Assembly (NCBI GenBank): GCA_049282265.1
Contig: JBAPTR010000341.1
Coordinates: 1 to 31,210 of the forward strand
Reading direction: 5' to 3'
DNA: 31,210 nucleotides
Source: CAYUCJ01 sp049282265
GTDB lineage: Bacteria; Desulfobacterota; DSM-4660; Desulfatiglandales; Desulfatiglandaceae
Of the stretch, positions 8,218 through 16,069 are shown piece by piece. Made by a program: the position numbers and the translations under genes. The number at the start of each line of letters is the position of its first letter. Within the stretch, counting starts at the first letter, position 1. Below the pieces are notes generated by a model. That model saw only the letters and a program-made list of their open reading frames with translations, searched no databases and was not told the origin of the DNA.

Positions 8218-10464
8218 TCATGCCTCCCCGTGCCTTTCAACGGCCTTTCCCAGGGCCGACATAATATCTCTACGGCCGATCACGCCCACCAGCCTGTCGG
8301 GGTTTCCTGAGGCCACCACGGGGAGAATCGCAAAGTCGCCCGATGTTATTTTGTTCAGGGCGGAGAATAGATTCTCCTTCTCTGAAACCGTGACGATTTT
8401 ATGGGTGGCAATCTCGTCGGCAGTCTTTCCCGATTGCTTTTCCTCCAGCGCCCTGTAAATATCTGAAAGTGAGAGAACGCCACAGAGTTCTTTCTTTTCA
8501 TTGATGACGGGAAAGGTGCGCAGTTTTCTTTGAGACATTAGCCGCTGTATTTCATCGAGACCCATGGTGGAGGGAATGGTTTTATCAGGAGAGGTCATGG
8601 CGTCTTTGACTTCCATGAGCATCAGATGTCTGATTTCCATACCGGTTTCTTTTTTCGGCTCTCCCTTGCCGGTCTTCATTTCCTGAATCCGCTGATTGTA
8701 GAACTGGATCACTTCTCGTCTGTCCAGCATCCCCAGCAGAGAAGCGTGATCCTCATCTTTTACCACCGGTATTTGCTGCAGATTTCGAATCGTGACTTTT
8801 TTCAGGACTTCATTGAGGTCTTCGGAAGGCGTGGTAAAGATGATATCCGTATTGGCCACGTCTTTCATCCTGACCAGATCGCCGATTTCCTGATCAAAAA
8901 GCACGCTGCGAATATCGTTGATGGAAAAGATCCCGGTCAGCTGATTCGCCTCGTTAACCACTGGGAAATATTGAAGCCGGCTGGACTTGAAAATATCGCG
9001 AAACTGGGTAAAATTCGTATTCTCGGGTATCAACTGGGCCTTTCGCAGCTTGGGCAGAAGCTCTCTGACACGAATGGCGGCCAGGACATCGACAAAGAAA
9101 TCCCCCCTGTGTGCATTGGAATCCAGTTTGCCCTGGACCTGTTTGATGTAGATAGTCCATTTTCGGGACAACAGAAAAGCGACGGTGCAAACCAGCATGC
9201 TGGGGAGCAGGAGGTGATAAGAGTTGGTCATTTCGCTTACGAAGATGATTGTGGAAATGGGAGCGTTCGAAACAGCCGAAAAAAAACCTGCCATTCCGAC
9301 AACGACAAATGCGCCCGGATGGGGTACTAACCCGGGCAGGATACCGTGAAAGGCCCTTCCCACCGCACCGCCCAGGGCTCCGCCGATCACGACGGAAGGG
9401 CCGAAGACCCCTCCGCTGCCGCCGGAGCCAATGGAAAAGGAGGTGGTGAGTATTTTCCCAAAGGCCAGACTCAGGAGGAAGAGGATTGGCAGCTGGTTGT
9501 CCAGTGCCATCTGGGCAAATCCGTATCCGAACGCGAGGGTCTGGGGAAGAAAAAAGCCTATGGCCCCGGTGCAGAGGCCTCCGATGGCCGGTTTGATGTG
9601 GTTTGGGATACGGAAGCTCTTGAAGAGATCATGGATGCCGTAGAAGCTTTTCACGTAAAGAAATCCGCCGGCAACGATTACAACGGCCAGTACAGTGTAA
9701 GGTCCGAGTTCGATGGGGTTCTGGAACAAGAAATCCTGTGATTCGAAGAGAGAACCCCACCCAAAGACCAGACAGAACACGCAGTAGGCAATTACGGAGG
9801 AAATGCCGGCAGGAATGATGACTTCAGATTCGAATTCCGGATCGCGGTAAAGGACTTCCGCGGCAAAAAGTGCCCCGGCAAGGGGGGCTCGGAAGATACT
9901 TCCTATGCCGGCGCCTACGCCGGCTGCCAGCATGATCCTTCGTTCACGATCCGGGAGATTCAGCTTCGTGGCCAGGAACGAGCCGAATCCGGCGCCAATT
10001 TGCGCAATGGGGCCTTCACGGCCTCCGGACCCCCCCGTGGTGATGGTAATGGCGGACGCAAAGGTCTTGATAAAAGGTATTCGACCCCGGACAAAGCCGC
10101 CTTTGTTATGGTAGGCGTCAATGGCCGCGTCGGTGCCGTGCCCTTCTGCTTCCGGGGCGAAAGTGTAGACCAGCCAACCGCTGAAAATGCCTCCCAGGGC
10201 GGGCAGGAAAAGCAGTATCCAGCGATTGAAGACCGTCCCGCTCGGTGAGAAGAGGGGAACCTCACCTGCAGGATACGGCGGACGGTATCCGGCCATGAGA
10301 TCCATGAAAAAATGGCTCCCAAGGCCACAGAGGTAGTGAAAAACGATGGACCCCAGGCCGGCTATCAGGCCGATGAGCACGTAGTAAAAGGCCCATTTGC
10401 CCGCCGAGGCAATACGAATCGATGACAACCGATTCTTGAAAAGGGTTGAGAAAATTATCTTCAT
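8218..10464 (-). CDS. ClC-family chloride channel/antiporter with four CBS motifs
   Basis: 748 residues: a ClC membrane domain (about 1-450, ten or more hydrophobic segments) followed by a cytoplasmic part with four CBS motifs, two Bateman pairs (about 470-590 and 620-740), likely binding adenine nucleotides. GSGGREGPIAQIG holds the gating glutamate E150, and GSGGSGGVFGPS (near 350) is the second anion-site motif. At the place of E. coli ClcA's inner proton glutamate (LFIIEEM) this protein reads LFAAEVL, with Val204, as in true channels; this hand alignment needs checking. The Shine-Dalgarno AAGGAG touches the ATG at 10464 directly, an unusually short spacing. Nothing else in the window hints at its physiological partner. 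Confidence 0.9.
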   Translation of the reverse strand: MKIIFSTLFKNRLSSIRIASAGKWAFYYVLIGLIAGLGSIVFHYLCGLGSHFFMDLMAGYRPPYPAGEVPLFSPSGTVFNRWILLFLPALGGIFSGWLVYTFAPEAEGHGTDAAIDAYHNKGGFVRGRIPFIKTFASAITITTGGSGGREGPIAQIGAGFGSFLATKLNLPDRERRIMLAAGVGAGIGSIFRAPLAGALFAAEVLYRDPEFESEVIIPAGISSVIAYCVFCLVFGWGSLFESQDFLFQNPIELGPYTVLAVVIVAGGFLYVKSFYGIHDLFKSFRIPNHIKPAIGGLCTGAIGFFLPQTLAFGYGFAQMALDNQLPILFLLSLAFGKILTTSFSIGSGGSGGVFGPSVVIGGALGGAVGRAFHGILPGLVPHPGAFVVVGMAGFFSAVSNAPISTIIFVSEMTNSYHLLLPSMLVCTVAFLLSRKWTIYIKQVQGKLDSNAHRGDFFVDVLAAIRVRELLPKLRKAQLIPENTNFTQFRDIFKSSRLQYFPVVNEANQLTGIFSINDIRSVLFDQEIGDLVRMKDVANTDIIFTTPSEDLNEVLKKVTIRNLQQIPVVKDEDHASLLGMLDRREVIQFYNQRIQEMKTGKGEPKKETGMEIRHLMLMEVKDAMTSPDKTIPSTMGLDEIQRLMSQRKLRTFPVINEKKELCGVLSLSDIYRALEEKQSGKTADEIATHKIVTVSEKENLFSALNKITSGDFAILPVVASGNPDRLVGVIGRRDIMSALGKAVERHGEA

Positions 10465-10483
10465 CTCCTTTTTTTGTTGGCAT

Positions 10484-10516
10484 CCCTTTATAAAGGGGGG
10501 GGTGGGTCCTCGTCAA
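10484..10516 (-). promoter_or_regulatory. Candidate promoter of the ClC gene with a C8 tract in the spacer
   Basis: On the minus strand TTGACG (10511-10516) and TTATAA (10488-10493) are 17 bp apart, or TATAAA 18 bp. The spacer contains eight consecutive C (G8 on plus, 10495-10502). The -10 region sits in a perfect palindrome ccctttataaaggg (10484-10497). The predicted leader is only about 15 nt. Confidence 0.5.
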
Positions 10517-10583
10517 GGAAAACTCTCCTGGCCGGCGATTAAGAGGCCTTCACCAGGATATCCCGATGTTTGGTGCGGGCAGA

Positions 10584-11219
10584 TCAGGGCCGACAGCGCC
10601 GGCAGGGGCTGTACCCCTCCCAGAACGCATCGTATTCAGAAGAAAACCTGATACCGTTTGTCTTTGCAATCTTTTTGGCGAAGGGACAGCCGGGGAAATG
10701 GAAACGGAACGTCTTTCTGTTCCCGAGATAGATTTTTCCCTTCTTCTTGAGATCCATACGCCAGAGGCCCAGTCCTTTTTCCATGGCGCGGCGTTGCAAC
10801 AGGAGAAACCGGGCCTGGTGCTTGAGATTCGGGGCTACGGGAAATACATGGGCGAGTCCCTTCCGGAGAAGCAGCTCATTCAACATGGGACCGCCATCCA
10901 GAAAGACGTAAGCCAGGAGCCGGCCATAGTGGTCCATACGTTCCCGGTCATATTCAAGAATGACGCGGGCATTTTTCAGTAAATGGATGTTGAATTCTCT
11001 GGCTGCAACAGCCATGAATTCGCTCTTCCCGGTCTCATGATCGATCTCAGGGGTGTCTATACCCAGGAACCTTACCGTTTTTCCATTTTCAAGCAGGATG
11101 GTGTCTCCGTCATAAACGAATTTGACCTTGAGACCTTTTGAGGCAGCCGGAGAAATGCTCAGAAAAGCTATGGCGAACAGAAGGATTAACGCTCTAAATT
11201 TTAAGGCGAATTTTGACAT
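10584..11219 (-). CDS. Secreted staphylococcal-type thermonuclease with Ada-like zinc-binding tail
   Basis: 211 residues with an N-terminal signal peptide (LILLFAIAFLSISPAAS). The SNase/TNase domain (about 29-155) keeps the calcium and catalytic residues: YDGDTILL, VRFLGIDTPE (Arg, Asp and Glu) and YGRLLAYVF (Arg). It should cleave nucleic acid phosphodiester bonds outside the cytoplasm. The C-terminal 40 residues resemble the Ada metal-binding module, with H174, C178, C206 and C209 in FHFPGCPF...YSPCRRCRP; the His replaces Ada's first Cys, giving a predicted HCCC zinc site. The stop lies 119 bp from the ClC start on the same strand; no strong Shine-Dalgarno was seen. The role of the tail is not known. 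Confidence 0.88.
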   Translation of the reverse strand: MSKFALKFRALILLFAIAFLSISPAASKGLKVKFVYDGDTILLENGKTVRFLGIDTPEIDHETGKSEFMAVAAREFNIHLLKNARVILEYDRERMDHYGRLLAYVFLDGGPMLNELLLRKGLAHVFPVAPNLKHQARFLLLQRRAMEKGLGLWRMDLKKKGKIYLGNRKTFRFHFPGCPFAKKIAKTNGIRFSSEYDAFWEGYSPCRRCRP

Positions 11220-11279
11220 GGGTCGCTTGCTATTGAACGGATGAAATCGAGCTATGGACAGAGCAATAATAACGAAATA

Positions 11280-11308
11280 TTGACAGTTTACATTCTTTTG
11301 ATTACTAT
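11280..11308 (+). promoter_or_regulatory. Candidate sigma70 promoter for the HTH / 71-residue operon
   Basis: A perfect -35 TTGACA (11280-11285) and TACTAT (11303-11308) are separated by 17 bp. A second possible promoter, TTGACT (11322-11327) with TAACGT 17 bp on, follows. The surroundings are AT-rich. From the first, the untranslated leader would be about 105 nt. Confidence 0.5.
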
Positions 11309-11419
11309 AACAAATTATATATTGACTTTAAGGCCTTTGGGCATTAACGTTATAAACAATGAGCGATTCATGTTAATGATTGCATGGAAAAAATTCAAAG
11401 AAAAATAAAGGAGCTGATT

Positions 11420-11590
11420 ATGCCGCAAATCATGACGACAAAGGAACTGGCAAAGTATTTGAAATTGCATGAGATTACAATCTGCAAGTATGCTGCGGAA
11501 GGAAAAATCCCCGCTATTCGAATCGGTAGAGTGTGGCGTTTCGACAAGGAAGCCATCGACAAATGGATCGGTGGAGGAACGAAGAAGTAA
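11420..11590 (+). CDS. Small excisionase-type (MerR-like) helix-turn-helix DNA-binding protein
   Basis: 56 residues. The ATG at 11420 is chosen because AAGGAG at 11408-11413 lies 6 nt before it; an in-frame ATG at 11384 has no ribosome site. The sequence is a single HTH_17/excisionase-family winged helix: MTTKELAKYLKLHEITICKY, then AAEGKIPAIRIGRVWRF, then DKEAIDKWI. Proteins of this fold act as excisionases, plasmid regulators or small transcription factors. No integrase, attachment site or prophage gene is present nearby, so a transcriptional role with the downstream 71-residue protein is more likely than excision. The next start is only 3 nt beyond the stop, so the pair forms an operon. Confidence 0.85.
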   Translation: MPQIMTTKELAKYLKLHEITICKYAAEGKIPAIRIGRVWRFDKEAIDKWIGGGTKK

Positions 11591-11593
11591 TCC

Positions 11594-11809
11594 ATGGGCG
11601 ACATCGACAATGAGCAGGATCTCAACCTCATGCTACATGACAAGACCGGCGCTCTGCTCATGCTGAACAAGGATGAGCGGAAACTGATCAAAGAGTTGCT
11701 GCTCATGACCATGAATTCAGGGAGTGTCAAGGATTTCATTGTCAAGCGCCTTGGGGATGACTATCTCCAGGTGGGAAAAAAGCTGTTGGAATCCATGGGA
11801 GGGGCTTAG
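11594..11809 (+). CDS. Hypothetical 71-residue protein, partner of the HTH protein
   Basis: Family not recognised. The ATG at 11594 lies 3 nt after the HTH gene's stop, and GGAGGAACG near 11574 could act as ribosome site. The protein is acidic at the N-terminus and mostly predicted helical: HDKTGALLMLNKDERKLIKE, LLLMTMNSGSVKDFIVKRLG, DDYLQVGKKLLESM. There is no signal peptide, membrane helix or cysteine. The arrangement (DNA-binding protein plus a small helical protein) would fit a regulator with a binding partner or a two-gene control module. Toxin-antitoxin is possible, but no toxin motif is visible. Confidence 0.72.
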   Translation: MGDIDNEQDLNLMLHDKTGALLMLNKDERKLIKELLLMTMNSGSVKDFIVKRLGDDYLQVGKKLLESMGGA

Positions 11810-11832
11810 CCGATTGCCTCGGTGGCGTTTTT
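11810..11832 (+). terminator. Weak terminator-like hairpin after the 71-residue gene
   Basis: A short ccga / tcgg stem with a 5-nt loop is followed by tggcgttttt. The stem is only 4 bp, so this is a low-confidence call, though the place (end of operon, facing a convergent gene) is right. Confidence 0.25.
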
Positions 11833-11850
11833 CCTAAACTGGCCGGATCG

Positions 11851-13026
11851 TCAGGAGTAAAGAAGGTGAGGTTTTCTCCATCTGGAGAAGGCTTCATCTT
11901 TTTTTATCCATCGGTCCCGTAACACCGCCGGCGGTGTACCATTTTCCAGGTCTTGCCTCAGCGAACCGTCTCCCAGGATCAGGTCTATGGGTTTCCGCTC
12001 GTATTCATATTCATAGGGGGGGGCTTTCCATTGGAAACCGTCCTTGTGGACGGCCATGATCGCCCCCAGAAGAGCAACGGAAAGGAAAAACGGTCGGAAT
12101 GCGCGAGGGTCGATGATATGGATCATGAACCCGTTGCAGAGATCTCCCGACCATTTGTGAAAAGTGGGACGGAACGTGAACGCCTGCATCCGGCAACCGA
12201 TCAAGGCCTCTTTGTCCAGCACTTCCAGGATCCCTGAAGGTTCCAGAAAGGGCGCGCCAAAGATTTCAAAAGGCCTGCAGGTGCCCCTCCCTTCCGACAA
12301 ATTGGTGCCTTCCCATATCACTTGGCCAGGGTAGACGCAGGCCGTTGCCGGGTGGGGCATATTGGGAGAAGGCATGATCCAGCGCAATCCCGTATCCTCC
12401 CAGTACATGCTCCGATTCCACCCAACCAGGGGCACCACTTCCAGATCACATCCCAGATGGAAGACTTCATTAAATATTCCAGCGAGTTCCCCCATGGTCA
12501 AACCGTGGCGCATAGGCAGGGCCCATGGGCCCACAAAGGAAAAAAGCGCAGGTTCCAGGAGAGGTCCTTCCAGAAATTCGCCACCGAGAGGATTCGGGCG
12601 GTCAAGGACCAGGACTTTCTTGCCGTTCCTTGCCGCTGCCTTGAGACAGCCCAGCATGGTGCTTGCGAAGGTGTAAACCCTGGTCCCCACGTCCTGAAGA
12701 TCGATGACCAGGATGTCTACCCTCTCCAGCATGTGTTCATCGGGCTCCCTCTTGTCGGCGTAAAGGCTGAAAATGGGGATTCCGAGGGATTTGTCGATAC
12801 CGTGCCCGGTCTCGATCATGTTGTCCTGGTCTTCGCCGGTATAGCCATGCTGGGGACCGAAAAGGGCCTTCAGGTGGCCGGGGAGCAATCGGTCGATGAC
12901 GACCTTGGCCGGGGTCAACCGGCTGTCCACCGAGGCCTGGTTGGAGAGAAGGCCCAGTCTGCAGCCTTTCAGTCTTTCCCAGAGGCCCGTTCTGAGCCTG
13001 TCGAGTCCTGTCAGCACCTGCTTCAC
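11851..13026 (-). CDS. DUF1343 family protein (NamZ-type exo-beta-N-acetylmuramidase)
   Basis: 391 residues covering the complete DUF1343 family. Recognisable blocks are GLLSNQASVDS near 25, ALFGPQHGYTGEDQDNMIET near 54, VDILVIDLQDVGTRVYTF near 103, VLDRPNPLGG near 138, MRHGLTMGELA near 172, PSPNMPHPATA near 219 and the WEGTNLSEGRGT block near 236. Characterised members remove terminal MurNAc residues from peptidoglycan fragments. There is no signal peptide, so this copy probably works in the cytoplasm on recycled muropeptides; that is inference. No other muropeptide recycling gene adjoins it. The start at 13026 has GGAGGTGAAG immediately upstream on the minus strand. It converges with the HTH operon. 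Confidence 0.87.
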   Translation of the reverse strand: MKQVLTGLDRLRTGLWERLKGCRLGLLSNQASVDSRLTPAKVVIDRLLPGHLKALFGPQHGYTGEDQDNMIETGHGIDKSLGIPIFSLYADKREPDEHMLERVDILVIDLQDVGTRVYTFASTMLGCLKAAARNGKKVLVLDRPNPLGGEFLEGPLLEPALFSFVGPWALPMRHGLTMGELAGIFNEVFHLGCDLEVVPLVGWNRSMYWEDTGLRWIMPSPNMPHPATACVYPGQVIWEGTNLSEGRGTCRPFEIFGAPFLEPSGILEVLDKEALIGCRMQAFTFRPTFHKWSGDLCNGFMIHIIDPRAFRPFFLSVALLGAIMAVHKDGFQWKAPPYEYEYERKPIDLILGDGSLRQDLENGTPPAVLRDRWIKKDEAFSRWRKPHLLYS

Positions 13027-13045
13027 CTCCGAATTCTAGGTAACA

Positions 13046-13351
13046 GTAAAAAGCCAACTTATGCCACAAACGGCAGTCTATGAGCAACGAAGTGGAGCCG
13101 AACCTGACACTCTTTTTCAGACCCTTTCTAAACACTTGGGAGGGAATGGACGCCGATTTGAGGTTTAGCGTAAATTCCTAGAAGCGCGTGGGGTTTGGAG
13201 AAGTAAACCCCAAATAGTCGTCCATGTCGGCGTTTGGTGCCAAGTGCACTATGAGAAAGGGTCTGAAAAAGAGTCTCACGCCCGGCTCCTTGACTCCGGC
13301 AGAAGAGACGATTTCGTTGGAAGCCGTCCATGGACTTTTAAGATTCCATCA
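13046..13351. repeat. Intergenic repeat copy B: full palindromic element with flanking modules
   Basis: The 489-bp gap before the enoate reductase gene is mostly this element. A 5' module (13052-13093) contains the small atgcc...cggca hairpin. The outer arms are 13094-13129 and 13254-13289 (32 of 36 positions pair; the inner 20 bp are perfect). A second stem is formed by 13148-13167 and 13204-13223 (17 of 20). A proximal ggggttt (13190-13196) can compete for the aaacccc of that stem. A 3' module with cgatttcgttggaag follows (13309-13351). ORFs crossing it are repeat-derived and were not called. Confidence 0.88.
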
Positions 13352-13439
13352 ATCATAAGAAATATGAAACATTGTTACAAGATCTTTGTCCATCGTGTGA
13401 AGCCTCTGCTTTTAAGGACTCCAGGTGGCCCCAAATCCA

Positions 13440-13470
13440 TTGCCTTATGATTCGTGCTTTGGTATGAATC
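13440..13470 (+). promoter_or_regulatory. Candidate promoter with overlapping dyad for the enoate reductase gene
   Basis: TTGCCT (13440-13445) and TATGAA (13463-13468) are 17 bp apart. An inverted repeat tgattc / gaatca flanks and overlaps the -10 element and could be an operator. It is 46 bp before the start codon. Confidence 0.4.
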
Positions 13471-13515
13471 AGGCATGGTCTTAAAAACAAACGAATCCGA
13501 TTGAGGAGGACGGCA

Positions 13516-15519
13516 ATGACTTTTCCATATCTGTTTTCACCCATTGATATCAACGGCATGGAACTCAAGAACCGGATCGTCATGACCGCCATGCACCTGG
13601 GATATACCCCCGAAGGCACGGTCACGGATCAATTGACTTCATTTTATTCCCTCAGGGCCAAAGGCGGGGTCGGGCTGATCATCGTCGGCGGCTGCCCCAT
13701 CGATGAATACGGGGGAATGTCCAGTATGATCTGTATCAACGATGACCGATTCATCCAGGGCCTGACGAAGTTGACGGACGCGGTAAAAAAGAACGGCGCC
13801 AGGATCGCGGCGCAACTCTACCAGGCTGGACGCTATACCCATTCCGCCATGATTGGGGGAAGAAAACCCTTTTCGGCTTCGGCCGTACGATCAAAGTTCA
13901 CGGGTGAGACGCCGAGGGCGCTGGATCTGGAAGAGATCCCGGGGGTTCAGGACCGATTTGCAGAGGCCGCTCTGAGGGCGAAAAAGGCCGGGTTTGACGC
14001 CGTGGAGATTCTGGGCAGTGCCGGCTATCTCATCAGTCAGTTCCTTTCACCGGTGACCAACTTAAGGGAGGATAACTACGGGGGAACCCTTGAAAACCGG
14101 ATGCGGTTCGGGGTTGAGGTCGCCCGAAAGGTGAGAGAGGCAGTGGGGATGGATTATCCGGTCATCATGCGGCTTGCGGGCAATGACTTCATGGAGGGGG
14201 GGTGCACCAACCGGGAGGCCAGGATGTTTGCAGAGGCCCTGGAAAAGGCAGGGGTGGATATGTTCAATATAACGGGCGGATGGCACGAAACACGGGTCCC
14301 CCAGCTGACAATGAATGTTCCACGCCGCGCCTATGTCTACCTTGCCCGGGGCATAAAGTCAGTGGTTTCAAGGCCTGTCCTGGCCAGCAACCGCATCAAC
14401 GATCCTGAAACGGCCGAGGAAATCCTCCGGAATGGAGAGGCGGACATGGTCACCATGGCGAGGGGGCTCCTGGCGGACCCGGATCTTCCACGAAAGGCGC
14501 AGGATGGCATGTCGGGCCGGATCTATCATTGCATTGCATGCAATCAGGGTTGTTTTGATCAGATATTCAACCTCCGGCCTGCAACCTGTCTCGTCAATCC
14601 CATGGCGGGCAGAGAAGGTGGGCTGACCATTGAACCGGCCTCCACGGTCAAGAAGGTCCTGGTCATCGGGGGCGGTGTTGCGGGCATGAAGGCGGCGGCT
14701 GTAGCGGCGGAGCGGGGGCACAAGGTCTCTCTGATGGAAAAGACGGACGTTCTGGGAGGACAGGTCCTCCTGAACCGCCTGATTCCCGGCAGGGAGGAAC
14801 TGGTTACCGCCGCGGACGACCTGGCCGGAAATATCAGGGCACTTGGTGTGGAAATCATGCTTGGAAAAAAGGCGGATCTGCCTTTGGTCCAGTCCATGAA
14901 ACCCGATGCGGTCGTGCTGGCCGCCGGCGCAAGGCCGATCCTCCCGGAGATTCCGGGTGTGGAACAGGACCAAGTGGTCCAGGCCTGGGATGTGTTGGAC
15001 GGAAGGTCAGGGGTGGGTCGAAGCGTCATTGTGGTGGGGGGCAATGCCGTGGGGCTTGAAACGGCCATGTACCTGGCCGGAATCGGGACCCTTTCTCCCG
15101 AAGTGCTTCATTTCCTGGCCGCCAACCGGGCCGAGTCCATGGAAACCCTGATGGAACTGCTCAACAAGGGAAGCAAAGAGGTGACGGTTGTCGAGATGAT
15201 CAAGAAGGCGGGAAAAGACATCGGCCTCACCACACGCTGGACGATCATGGCGGAATTGAGGCGGTTGGGAGTGACGATCATGACCGGGACAAAAGCCGTC
15301 AGGATTAAGGCTGACGGCCTGGAGATTGAGCGGGAGGACGGTCCGGGATTCCTGAATGCGGATTCCGTCGTTCTGGCCGTGGGCTCCCGTGCCGAAAACA
15401 GCCTGGCGAAGGAACTGGAAGGACTCGTGCCCGAGTTTTACGTCATCGGGGACGCCAAAGAACCCCGGAAGGCCCTGGAGGCCATCCGGGAGGGTTTTGA
15501 GGTAGGGCTTCTTCTCTAA
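13516..15519 (+). CDS. NADH:flavin oxidoreductase / 2,4-dienoyl-CoA reductase-type enoate reductase
   Basis: 667 residues from the ATG at 13516, which is preceded by GAGGAGG at 13503-13509. It has the three-part layout of FadH-like reductases. An old-yellow-enzyme FMN barrel (about 1-330) carries Tyr171 in SAGYLISQF and His257 in TGGWHETR, matching the proton-donating pair of E. coli dienoyl-CoA reductase. A 4Fe-4S site is C339-x2-C342-x3-C346-x11-C358. A C-terminal FAD/NAD(P)H domain carries GGGVAG at 385-390 and a second GGNAVG nucleotide fold. It should reduce an activated C=C bond of an enoate or enoyl-CoA; the natural substrate cannot be told. It is flanked by repeat copy B and converges with a zinc ribbon gene, so it is probably monocistronic. 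Confidence 0.92.
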   Translation: MTFPYLFSPIDINGMELKNRIVMTAMHLGYTPEGTVTDQLTSFYSLRAKGGVGLIIVGGCPIDEYGGMSSMICINDDRFIQGLTKLTDAVKKNGARIAAQLYQAGRYTHSAMIGGRKPFSASAVRSKFTGETPRALDLEEIPGVQDRFAEAALRAKKAGFDAVEILGSAGYLISQFLSPVTNLREDNYGGTLENRMRFGVEVARKVREAVGMDYPVIMRLAGNDFMEGGCTNREARMFAEALEKAGVDMFNITGGWHETRVPQLTMNVPRRAYVYLARGIKSVVSRPVLASNRINDPETAEEILRNGEADMVTMARGLLADPDLPRKAQDGMSGRIYHCIACNQGCFDQIFNLRPATCLVNPMAGREGGLTIEPASTVKKVLVIGGGVAGMKAAAVAAERGHKVSLMEKTDVLGGQVLLNRLIPGREELVTAADDLAGNIRALGVEIMLGKKADLPLVQSMKPDAVVLAAGARPILPEIPGVEQDQVVQAWDVLDGRSGVGRSVIVVGGNAVGLETAMYLAGIGTLSPEVLHFLAANRAESMETLMELLNKGSKEVTVVEMIKKAGKDIGLTTRWTIMAELRRLGVTIMTGTKAVRIKADGLEIEREDGPGFLNADSVVLAVGSRAENSLAKELEGLVPEFYVIGDAKEPRKALEAIREGFEVGLLL

Positions 15520-15701
15520 GCGCCTCCCTCCGGTTCACATTTGGTAAAATCGATCTCCTGTCCACAGGCGGAACAATTGTGTTTTCTGTTGAACTCGTCG
15601 GAAAAAATCTCTTTTTCTTTTCCGCAGCTGGGGCACTTGCAGACAAAGGATTTCAGATTTTTCAAATCCTCAAAACCCGGACAATGTTGTGGTGTCGTCA
15701 T
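15516..15701 (-). CDS. Small zinc-ribbon protein
   Basis: 61 residues from the ATG at 15701, chosen because AAGGAGGAG ends 3 nt before it; a longer 74-residue reading lacks a ribosome site. Two CxxC knuckles (CPSC and CSAC), 20 residues apart, form a zinc ribbon in KCPSCGKEKEIFSDEF and NCSACGQEID. Two extra cysteines (one in the N-terminal QHCPGFE, one in the C-terminal TKCEPE) are present. It resembles small rubredoxin/ribbon-like proteins common in sulfate reducers; function unknown. Its stop overlaps the stop of the convergent reductase gene by 3-4 bp. Confidence 0.78.
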   Translation of the reverse strand: MTTPQHCPGFEDLKNLKSFVCKCPSCGKEKEIFSDEFNRKHNCSACGQEIDFTKCEPEGGA

Positions 15702-15817
15702 TTTCTCCTCCTTGTTTTTATCAGCCAACCGTTCTTCCACATTACCAAATTCTGCCTTCTAACCCTACCACATTGAAGCGGTCAACCGCTACTCTTTTCT
15801 GACTTTCGGATTCTTGG

Positions 15818-15970
15818 AAGCTTCTTTATGCCGCAGGTGGCAGCCTGTGAGGAAAGAAGCGGAAGCGAACCTGACAATCTTTTTCAGATGCGTTCTAAAC
15901 ACGCAACCCTTTCCAAGTGCACTTTGAGAAAGCCCATGAAAAAGATTCTCAGGTTCGCTTCCTTAAGACT
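15818..15970. repeat. Intergenic repeat copy C: shortened palindromic element
   Basis: The 368-bp gap before the molybdopterin enzyme holds a 5' hairpin with a perfect 8-bp stem gcttcttt (15820-15827) / aaagaagc (15853-15860) around the tgccgc-tggca motif. The main palindrome follows: 15861-15896 pairs with 15927-15962, with perfect terminal ggaagcg / cgcttcc and the aatctttttc / gaaaaagatt core. The second stem present in copies B, D and E is deleted. Beyond it, acaatgc (15999-16005) and gcattgt (16014-16020) form a further 7-bp hairpin before the gene. Confidence 0.85.
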
Positions 15971-16069
15971 GTTCAATAGAGCTACTTCGATTGAAGACAC
16001 AATGCTTTCCGTTGCATTGTCATTCTCACTGAGATAACATGCCCGACGAAGAACATGAGGAGATTCCAT

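Noticed and set aside
8626..9330. 234-residue plus-strand ORF
   Set aside because: Antisense to the CBS and membrane parts of the ClC gene.
11420..11590. Prophage or integrative element suggested by the excisionase-type protein
   Set aside because: No integrase, attachment repeats, tRNA target or phage genes lie nearby; small HTH_17 proteins also occur as plain regulators.
12322..13083. 253-residue plus-strand ORF
   Set aside because: Antisense to the DUF1343 gene, which matches its family along its whole length.
12737..13135. Minus-strand ORF beginning FRKGLKKSVR, also at 7901-8206 and 23652-24023
   Set aside because: The shared peptide is only the translation of the repeat's left arm; the frames then run into real genes or lack ribosome sites.
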